17,044 nt of DNA from Fidelibacterota bacterium (GTDB taxonomy: Bacteria; Marinisomatota; Marinisomatia; Marinisomatales; TCS55): contig SCKQ01000048.1 in assembly GCA_004124535.1 (NCBI GenBank), positions 1-17,044 on the forward strand, in the 5' to 3' direction. The notes under the pieces were generated by a model that searched no databases, had not been told where the DNA came from, and saw only the letters and a list, made by a program, of their open reading frames with translations. The position numbers and the translations under genes are program-made. Shown here in pieces: positions 8,564 through 14,206 of this stretch. Each line of letters begins with the position of its first letter. The first letter of the stretch is position 1.

Positions 8564-9745
8564 ATGATCATATCGCCCCTTGTCCTACTTGGAACGGTAG
8601 TTCTGATCCTACTGATTGTTGGCTATGTTGAGGCATCTAACCATAGACGTATAATTGGTGCAATTCCATTGCGGATCCATGTGAATGGTACGCGTGGAAA
8701 ATCCAGTGTTACGCGGCTCATTGCTGCTGGTTTGAGGGCTGGTGGCTTACGGACCTTTGCCAAAACGACGGGTACAGCACCGCGGATTATAGATGCGGAA
8801 GGTAAAGACAGGATCATCCATAGACTGCGTTCAGCTTCAATAGGAGAACAGATCAGGTTGATGCGTTTTTTTGCCAAGGAAAAACCGGATGCTGTCGTGA
8901 TGGAATGCATGGCGGTACAGCCTGAATATCAATGGATTTCAGAACAGCAAATGATAAAATCCCACATTGGCGTTATTACAAACGCTCGACCTGATCATTT
9001 GGAAGAAATGGGGCCAACACTTGATGATGTAAGAAAATCATTGGGCAATTCTGTACCCTATAATGGAAAAGTGGTTTTGGGAGAAAATGCCATGGTAAAT
9101 ACTATTGCGCCTGTTGCTGAATACCGCAAATCCGAGTTACGTATTGCTGATGAACAGAGAATTAGTGAAGAAGATTTGGCTGATTTTTTCTATCTGGAAC
9201 ATCCCCAAAATGTGGCCGTGGCTCTAGACGTTTGCAATGCAGTAGGTGTAAAGACAGACATTGCACTTGCCGGCATGAAAAAAGTTAAACCGGATCTTGG
9301 TGCTCTGGTAGTGAATAAACTCGATTTTGGTAATGGTCCGATTTTGTTTGTCAATTCCATGGCAGCCAATGATCCAGTCTCTACATTACAGATCTGGAAT
9401 TTCGTGGAGCGCCGCTATCCTTTGGAAGGATATACCTGCATTTATCTTAATTGTCGTGAGGATCGGCGTAGCCGAACACGGCAATTGCTGCAATTAATCT
9501 ATGAAGATATCAAACCAGATCGGAGCATCATACGGGGGCAGAAAGTGGATGCTATGGTGAAACACATTAAATATCATTCACCCCAAACACATACGGATAT
9601 TTTACAAGACACCAAACCAATGGGATCTTCTATAGATTTGTTTAAAAAACTGCCAGCGGATTCACTTCTGTTCGCCATCGGGAACCAGGTTGGATTTGGT
9701 CAAGATTTGATCGAAAAACTTATGGAGTTCAAGGCGGATGGTTGA
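8564..9745 (+). CDS. pgsB: Poly-gamma-glutamate synthase PgsB (CapB)
   Basis: This is a Mur-ligase-like, ATP-dependent amide ligase that polymerises glutamate through gamma-carboxyl links at the inner membrane. Its 393 residues are typical of PgsB/CapB. It has an N-terminal membrane anchor (about 5-21). The nucleotide-binding loop reads HVNGTRGKSSVTRLI (39-53). Family motifs follow: KTTGTAPR (67-74), ECMAVQPEYQ (114-123) and TNARPDHLEEMG (139-150). A C-terminal FAIGNQVGFGQDLIEKL segment matches the family's closing Gly-rich motif. Every expected catalytic element is intact. The ATG lies 6 bases after the stop of the C25 gene with no good Shine-Dalgarno, and it sits in a small hairpin. The 3' end overlaps pgsC by 8 bases. 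No CapA/PgsA-type gene is in the window. PgsB alone defines the pathway; polymer composition (D- or L-Glu) cannot be read from it. Confidence -1.
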   Translation: MIISPLVLLGTVVLILLIVGYVEASNHRRIIGAIPLRIHVNGTRGKSSVTRLIAAGLRAGGLRTFAKTTGTAPRIIDAEGKDRIIHRLRSASIGEQIRLMRFFAKEKPDAVVMECMAVQPEYQWISEQQMIKSHIGVITNARPDHLEEMGPTLDDVRKSLGNSVPYNGKVVLGENAMVNTIAPVAEYRKSELRIADEQRISEEDLADFFYLEHPQNVAVALDVCNAVGVKTDIALAGMKKVKPDLGALVVNKLDFGNGPILFVNSMAANDPVSTLQIWNFVERRYPLEGYTCIYLNCREDRRSRTRQLLQLIYEDIKPDRSIIRGQKVDAMVKHIKYHSPQTHTDILQDTKPMGSSIDLFKKLPADSLLFAIGNQVGFGQDLIEKLMEFKADG

Positions 9746-10181
9746 GATCACTCTAGGACTTGGAATTGCATTTAGTCTTATTCTTTCTGAGGCACTAGGT
9801 GTAACAGCCGGGGGTGTCATTGTGCCTGGCTACATCGCACTGCAATTACATCAGCCAGACCAGGTCTTAATGACGTTTATTGCAGCGATCATTGTTATTG
9901 GAATTGTCAAACTCTTAAGCAATTTCATGTTTATTTATGGTAAGCGCCGTTTAGTTCTGACACTATTGCTGGGATTTATGGTGGGGTTTATTTCCCGCAA
10001 TCAATTCTTTTCGCCTGTGGACACATTTTCCTATGCGGTAATTGGTAATATTATTCCCGGACTAATTGCCAGTTGGATGGATCGTCAGGGAGTGACGAGA
10101 ACTATTTCAGTTGTGATCATTACAGCAGTTTTAGTTAAGCTGTTGGTCATGCTTTTATCAGGAGGACAGTTAGATGTATGA
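9738..10181 (+). CDS. pgsC: Poly-gamma-glutamate synthase membrane subunit PgsC (CapC)
   Basis: This is the small integral membrane partner of PgsB, needed for polymer elongation and probably for passage across the inner membrane. It has 147 residues, close to the usual 149. It is almost wholly hydrophobic with four to five predicted membrane segments (about 4-22, 42-66, 70-88, 97-112 and 122-141). Recognisable family features are the opening LGLGIAFSLILSEALGVTAG and GGVIVPGYIAL (about 25-35), where the Pro-Gly-Tyr turn is characteristic. The start overlaps the end of pgsB by 8 bases and is preceded by a modest AAGG (9730-9733). It overlaps pgsW by another 8 bases. The order pgsB-pgsC-pgsW and the tight coupling strongly support co-assembly of the products. 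Confidence -1.
   Translation: MVEITLGLGIAFSLILSEALGVTAGGVIVPGYIALQLHQPDQVLMTFIAAIIVIGIVKLLSNFMFIYGKRRLVLTLLLGFMVGFISRNQFFSPVDTFSYAVIGNIIPGLIASWMDRQGVTRTISVVIITAVLVKLLVMLLSGGQLDV
10160..10165 (+). promoter_or_regulatory. Strong ribosome binding site of pgsW, inside pgsC
   Basis: AGGAGG lies 8 bases before the ATG at 10174, within the last codons of pgsC. It is the best Shine-Dalgarno sequence I see in the window and fixes the pgsW start. It suggests that PgsW is translated independently and perhaps in higher amounts than PgsC. Confidence -1.
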
Positions 10182-11304
10182 TAAGCCTTTCATTCCGGTC
10201 ATACAAAAAACTTCGATTCTCATTATCATGGCACTTGTTTCGATTGTTGCGTTTGCCGTAGCATTTTTCTCCAGGGAGGTGATCATTTCCAGTACTTATG
10301 ACATGAAGGTTAAAGCAGCAATACAAATGAAACAAGCCATGGCTATGCTAAAAGACATTCGTATGGAGAAAGGTGTGTTTGTGGATATTGAAAATGATCC
10401 CAATGAAACAGGCTTGGTAGGAACCCAATTCAGCTTGATAACTACGGACGAAGGCGACTTGGACGCAAAACTCACCACCTTAGATCCAAATTTTTCAGCT
10501 GCTATGGTTGAACTATTAACCAAAGCCGGATTGACTAGCGGTGATACAATTGCTGTCATGTTGACTGGTTCCATGCCAGGTGCCAATATGGCCATGCTCA
10601 TTGCTTGTGATGCCATGGACATTCATCCAATTGTGATTACCTCCATTGGTGCTTCGCAATGGGGAGCCAATGATCCGGACATGACCTGGCTGGACATGGA
10701 GAAGCTATTGTTCGATGAAGGTCTTATTTCAACCCGATCCATTGCTGCTTCAATTGGTGGCCGTAATGACCAAGGTCGTTTATTGAGTCCCAAAGGTCGA
10801 GAGTTGATAAGAAACAACATTTCAGAACATGGTTTACCTTTAATCACAGGTGATGGACTTAAAGATAATATTCAAAAACGAATGGATCATTTTGGTTATC
10901 GAAATTATAAATCAGTTGTGAATGTAGGTGGTGGTGTGGCCAGTTTAGGTACTAGTTTTAATTTACGATTATTGCCGCCAGGTATTGTCTATAGAAAGGA
11001 TATTGAAGCAATTTCTCGTAGTGGTGGAATCGATGGGGCAGTGGTCAAGTTCATCAAACGGAATATTCCACTTATCCATGTATTGAATATCCAAAATTTA
11101 ACGGAAGAATTAGGAATGGCCTTCGCACCAATTCCATTACCGGAGATTGGTAAAGGATCCCTTTATGCCGTAGAAAAATATAGCCTTACAGTAACCATGT
11201 TGAGCTTTTTATTGGTCTCAGGAATGGTCTTTGGGGTAGGCTGGAGGAGCCATCAGCAAATTAAACAACGAATGATGGATCATGAACCAGACAGTGTTAT
11301 TTAG
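10174..11304 (+). CDS. pgsW: Poly-gamma-glutamate system protein PgsW
   Basis: This 376-residue inner-membrane protein belongs to the family found next to PgsB and PgsC in many diderm genomes and named from that association; its biochemical role is not established. One membrane segment is at about 12-33 and another near the C terminus (about 336-357), with a large soluble domain between, probably periplasmic. Visible conserved stretches include LTGSMPGANMA (about 130-140), ITSIGASQWGAN (about 155-166), SIGGRNDQGRGL-like SIGGRNDQGRLL (about 193-204) and VVNVGGGVASLGTS (about 248-261). The start is fixed by a strong AGGAGG at 10160-10165. It overlaps pgsC by 8 bases and the next gene by 23 bases. 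I see no enzyme signature I can name. By position it may take over the role of CapA/PgsA, for which no gene is present here; that is inference. Confidence -1.
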   Translation: MYDKPFIPVIQKTSILIIMALVSIVAFAVAFFSREVIISSTYDMKVKAAIQMKQAMAMLKDIRMEKGVFVDIENDPNETGLVGTQFSLITTDEGDLDAKLTTLDPNFSAAMVELLTKAGLTSGDTIAVMLTGSMPGANMAMLIACDAMDIHPIVITSIGASQWGANDPDMTWLDMEKLLFDEGLISTRSIAASIGGRNDQGRLLSPKGRELIRNNISEHGLPLITGDGLKDNIQKRMDHFGYRNYKSVVNVGGGVASLGTSFNLRLLPPGIVYRKDIEAISRSGGIDGAVVKFIKRNIPLIHVLNIQNLTEELGMAFAPIPLPEIGKGSLYAVEKYSLTVTMLSFLLVSGMVFGVGWRSHQQIKQRMMDHEPDSVI

Positions 11305-12157
11305 AATCCTATTTTTATTATTTACAGGATATTCGGCCCTTTCTGCTGAACTCCTCAAACCAACCATCGGTGGTGAAGAAAAAGAAATATTGAAAATTGC
11401 CGACAAGCGTAGAATGTATACTATCATGCGAGAGGATCCTCTCATATATCAAGTAAATGGACCTGCTCGAATCGAACTAATCACCCGCTATCCATCCCCC
11501 GAAAAGTCTAAAAAAAGTCAACCATTTTCATATCAATTGGTGGTCGATGGCGAAGAACCTATAAAAATCAATCATCGCTATAAATTACAGAAAAGCATCC
11601 GGTCGGTACAGCACCCCAGCCATTATTACACCTATTCTGGAAATTATTTCATTAATATCAAGGATGGAGATCATACTCTTACCATGTCTGCTAATGCAGA
11701 CCAGAAATACCCTGTATTATTACGCGTTATTAAAAAAGGATTTAAAACATCACCCAACAATATGCATGAACTTCAGCCCATGGTTTTTCAAGCTAACCGG
11801 ACAGTTGTAGTATCAGGGAAGAATATATCCTATTATGAATTAATCCATGGCCGACCATTGCAATTGAATATAGATGGACCCAAAACCCTGCGCATTTTAT
11901 CCCGTCTATTGTTTGATTCAGAAATGGGTGCGGAAGAAAGTTTTCGTATCCGCGTAAAAAGTGGAAGGAAGGTTTTGGGAACGTATCACATGTCCACAGA
12001 AAGGTCCTCAGATTCAACGGTTAAAGACCAGCCCGATAAAGTACCAGGTAAATGGCGAACATGTGAGGTAATAATATCTGCCGGGGAACAAGTTGTTTCA
12101 GTTGAGCTTGTCGAAAAGGAAAGAAGTGTTTTAACCCGCTTCCAAGAATACAAATGA
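11282..12157 (+). CDS. Exported protein with two tandem copies of an unnamed domain (PGA-locus protein)
   Basis: I do not recognise this 291-residue protein as a named family. It has a clear signal peptide (1-22, ending ALSA|E) and no lipobox, so it is probably periplasmic. The mature part is an internal duplication. Y46 to P61 reads YTIMREDPLIYQVNGP, and Y185 to P200 reads YYELIHGRPLQLNIDGP when started one residue earlier. These match at Tyr, Pro-Leu and the final Gly-Pro, with an exact offset of 139 residues. The similarity continues with RIELITRY / TLRILSRL, then a YQLVVDG / FRIRVKSG strand, then a DGDHTL / AGEQVV turn near each end. Each copy is about 105 residues and beta-rich. It overlaps pgsW by 23 bases and the beta-barrel gene by 4 bases, so it is firmly within the pgs unit. 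A role in moving or binding poly-gamma-glutamate in the periplasm is inference. Confidence -1.
   Translation: MNQTVLFRILFLLFTGYSALSAELLKPTIGGEEKEILKIADKRRMYTIMREDPLIYQVNGPARIELITRYPSPEKSKKSQPFSYQLVVDGEEPIKINHRYKLQKSIRSVQHPSHYYTYSGNYFINIKDGDHTLTMSANADQKYPVLLRVIKKGFKTSPNNMHELQPMVFQANRTVVVSGKNISYYELIHGRPLQLNIDGPKTLRILSRLLFDSEMGAEESFRIRVKSGRKVLGTYHMSTERSSDSTVKDQPDKVPGKWRTCEVIISAGEQVVSVELVEKERSVLTRFQEYK
11417..12145 (+). repeat. Tandem protein-domain duplication within the PGA-locus periplasmic gene
   Basis: Copy 1 covers residues 46-150 (11417-11731) and copy 2 residues 185-288 (11834-12145). The shared pattern Y-x-[IL]-[MI]-x-x-x-P-L-x-x-[VI]-[ND]-G-P opens both, followed by an I-x-x-[IL]-[TS]-R strand. 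The identity is too low at DNA level to be a recent duplication, so both copies have probably been kept by selection for a two-domain architecture. Confidence -1.
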
Positions 12158-13194
12158 GATTCATAATCATCATTTTGTTATCCATCCTCTGGGGCCAGAG
12201 TTGGTCCGACTATTTAAGATCACCAGTGAAATTGACACTAGGTTTTACAAACGGCTATGACAATAATGTACTGCGATTATCTCCTATTGAGAAGGATGAT
12301 GCTGCGTTGAATCAAACTATTTTGGGCGGTACTAAGACATTTGATTCCCATTATGTTCGTTTTTCCTTGAGCGGTCTTAAGAAGATTCAACTAGGTGATA
12401 GGGAAAAGCAAATTCAATTTTTTGCTAAAAGCAATCTTTCCAACTATATCCAATATAAACATCGCCAGTATTGGAGCGGATATGTAAAGGCGTCCTACCA
12501 TTGGGGTGCATACCGGCGATTAGAATATATGCTCAGACATTTGGATAACTATTACATGCGCCACTACAAAGATTTAGATATTACTGTTAATCAATTATTT
12601 TCCTGTAGTTTTACGGACCGTGAGCAACGTCTATTATTATCTCATCCGATAAAATTGCGACTATGGGTTACTGGATCCGTTAGCTATACACAGCGATATT
12701 ACGATCGGTCCTTTACAGAGTTTGATTCTGATATTGTCACGACAACTTTAAAGGTAAGCAAAAAATTTCGTGACTTTGGTACGATTTCGCTGGAAGGAGT
12801 ATATGGAATTGCTGATAATATTACTTTTGGTAAGGGTGCCAAATCAAGTGATCTGGACCGGTCCTATAGGCATACGGAATTATATCTTCCGTTGAGTTAT
12901 GATCAGGGGATGCTTGGTTTTGAAGTAGTGGGCTTTTCACTTAGGACTGATTTTCGCCAATATGAAGTAGAGGATATTGGTGATCCCCTTCATAGTGGTC
13001 GCAGCCACAGGGAAACTAAATTTGACATTTGGGGCCAAAAGAATGTGAAAGAAAATCTGATGATAAGTTGCACGATCCGATTTCGAAATAGATTTACTGA
13101 TTCTAATTATGACTGGGTCTCTGAATTAAAATCATTTGACCAGATACATGCCTGGATTTCTATTGAGTGGAAGATGCTCTATGACCGTTATTAA
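12154..13194 (+). CDS. Putative outer-membrane beta-barrel protein of the PGA locus
   Basis: I do not recognise the family. The protein has 346 residues with a signal peptide (about 1-15; MRF, an Ile/Leu run, then WGQ|S). The mature sequence is rich in Tyr, Phe, Trp, Arg and Ser, with many strands of alternating hydrophobic and polar residues, for example KLTLGFTNGYDNN (26-38), YVRFSLSGLKK and the WSGYVKASYHWGAY region near 110. Short charged turns separate the strands, and it ends in an aromatic residue (WKMLYDRY). This is the look of a beta-barrel of roughly 14-16 strands, although the strand count is only by eye. The start overlaps the preceding gene by 4 bases (ATGA). Placed directly after pgsBCW and a periplasmic protein, it is a good candidate for an outer-membrane exit channel or anchor for poly-gamma-glutamate. 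That function is inference, and a TonB-independent porin of other purpose is possible. Confidence -1.
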   Translation: MRFIIIILLSILWGQSWSDYLRSPVKLTLGFTNGYDNNVLRLSPIEKDDAALNQTILGGTKTFDSHYVRFSLSGLKKIQLGDREKQIQFFAKSNLSNYIQYKHRQYWSGYVKASYHWGAYRRLEYMLRHLDNYYMRHYKDLDITVNQLFSCSFTDREQRLLLSHPIKLRLWVTGSVSYTQRYYDRSFTEFDSDIVTTTLKVSKKFRDFGTISLEGVYGIADNITFGKGAKSSDLDRSYRHTELYLPLSYDQGMLGFEVVGFSLRTDFRQYEVEDIGDPLHSGRSHRETKFDIWGQKNVKENLMISCTIRFRNRFTDSNYDWVSELKSFDQIHAWISIEWKMLYDRY

Positions 13195-13201
13195 TATTAG
13201 A

Positions 13202-14197
13202 ATGAAACACTACTTAAATCTATTAATCGTTTCTACAATTTTCAGCTGTATTGAACCCAATTCAGAGAATTTGTGGAAGCTAAATGAGGTCGTACATATT
13301 GAAACCGAAGGTTATTGTCGCGATGTATACATATCTGGCGATTCTGTTTTTGTTGCTGCTGGGCAGGGAGGTGTACAGTTGTGGGATATAGGTACTATAA
13401 CAGCACCAAACTTAGTGTGGAAAAAATCACTTGCAGAATTAGGTGTAAACAAGGAGATCACACAGGTCTCATATGTATCCTCTATTAAACAATTGTTTGT
13501 TTTAGAGAGTAACGAGCGTCCCTTACATATCGATTTATCCAGTGGTAACACAGCGTCTGTGCAAGGGCAGTTCTCCAGCGAACAGACCAAGGAATTCCGG
13601 GTGGTTACAAATAGCATTAATTCGTTCACAATGTATGCAGCTGATAATGACGATGGTTTGAAAATCAGTACCTTTGAATATGACTCTAGTTTTGGGCTCT
13701 GGTTCAATACAGCTGGAGATGAAATAGCCAGTGTCGGTAACCCCAATGGGATTGATATGTATGAAAATGAGATCGTGTTAACGCTAGATCAGCTTGGCAT
13801 TGAAGCATTTCATCTTGAAAACGGGATCATTACCAGTAGTTACCACATTGATCTAGGAGGAAATGCAAGGGCGATCACCATGCTTAATGGTGGTGAATTT
13901 TATGTAGCTTGTGAAGATGCTGGTGCCTTTAGAATGGCGACTGGTTTTTCTGCTCAATCAGAAGGGAAAATTCAGTTTGCAAACGATCTATTTGTTACAC
14001 ACATAGCTGTGAATAACAATCAATTGGCATTGTCATGTGCCAGTAATGGACTTGCCCTCTATGAACCTGATGGTAATACAACCATCAGTGCCAGGGGAAT
14101 TCATGATATTGGTTATGTCTACCATGCAGAATTTTCAGGTGGTTATCTTTTTGCTGCCACGCGCGAAGGATTACAAATTTTTGAAATTGATGAATAA
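13202..14197 (+). CDS. Beta-propeller lipoprotein with LVIVD-like repeats
   Basis: The start at 13202 gives 331 residues beginning MKHYLNLLIVSTIFSC, a short lipoprotein signal peptide with the lipidated Cys at residue 16. The in-frame start at 13136 would add 22 residues that overlap the previous gene and would spoil the signal, so I reject it. The lipobox reads I-F-S-C; Phe at -2 is less usual. The mature part has repeats of the type found in LVIVD / beta-propeller surface proteins: RDVYISGDSVFVAAGQGGVQLWDIG (split here as residues 40-49 and 50-64), an AITMLNGGEFYVACEDAG blade in the last third, and a closing FSGGYLFAATREGLQIFEID near the C terminus. About six or seven blades fit the length. 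It follows the beta-barrel gene by 7 bases. An outer-membrane-anchored binding or assembly role in the PGA unit is inference. Confidence -1.
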   Translation: MKHYLNLLIVSTIFSCIEPNSENLWKLNEVVHIETEGYCRDVYISGDSVFVAAGQGGVQLWDIGTITAPNLVWKKSLAELGVNKEITQVSYVSSIKQLFVLESNERPLHIDLSSGNTASVQGQFSSEQTKEFRVVTNSINSFTMYAADNDDGLKISTFEYDSSFGLWFNTAGDEIASVGNPNGIDMYENEIVLTLDQLGIEAFHLENGIITSSYHIDLGGNARAITMLNGGEFYVACEDAGAFRMATGFSAQSEGKIQFANDLFVTHIAVNNNQLALSCASNGLALYEPDGNTTISARGIHDIGYVYHAEFSGGYLFAATREGLQIFEIDE

Positions 14198-14200
14198 GGA
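14196..14200 (+). promoter_or_regulatory. Ribosome binding site deciding the start of the last gene
   Basis: AAGGA lies directly against the ATG at 14201 but 6 bases before the in-frame ATG at 14207. The spacing favours 14207 as the real start. Both starts give a workable signal peptide, differing by Met-Lys. Confidence -1.
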
Positions 14201-14206
14201 ATGAAG

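Noticed and set aside
11430..11443. 14-bp perfect palindrome GAGAGGATCCTCTC
   Set aside because: It lies inside the coding sequence of the 11282 gene, far from any junction, and a palindrome of this length can arise by chance around a BamHI-like core. No second copy was noticed.
13136..13201. Upstream in-frame start for the beta-propeller lipoprotein
   Set aside because: It would overlap the barrel gene by 59 bases and place 22 charged residues before an evident lipoprotein signal peptide beginning at 13202.
13312..13746. 144-residue minus-strand open frame opposite the lipoprotein gene
   Set aside because: It is antisense to a propeller gene with good repeat structure, has no Shine-Dalgarno or domain, and no space for its own promoter.
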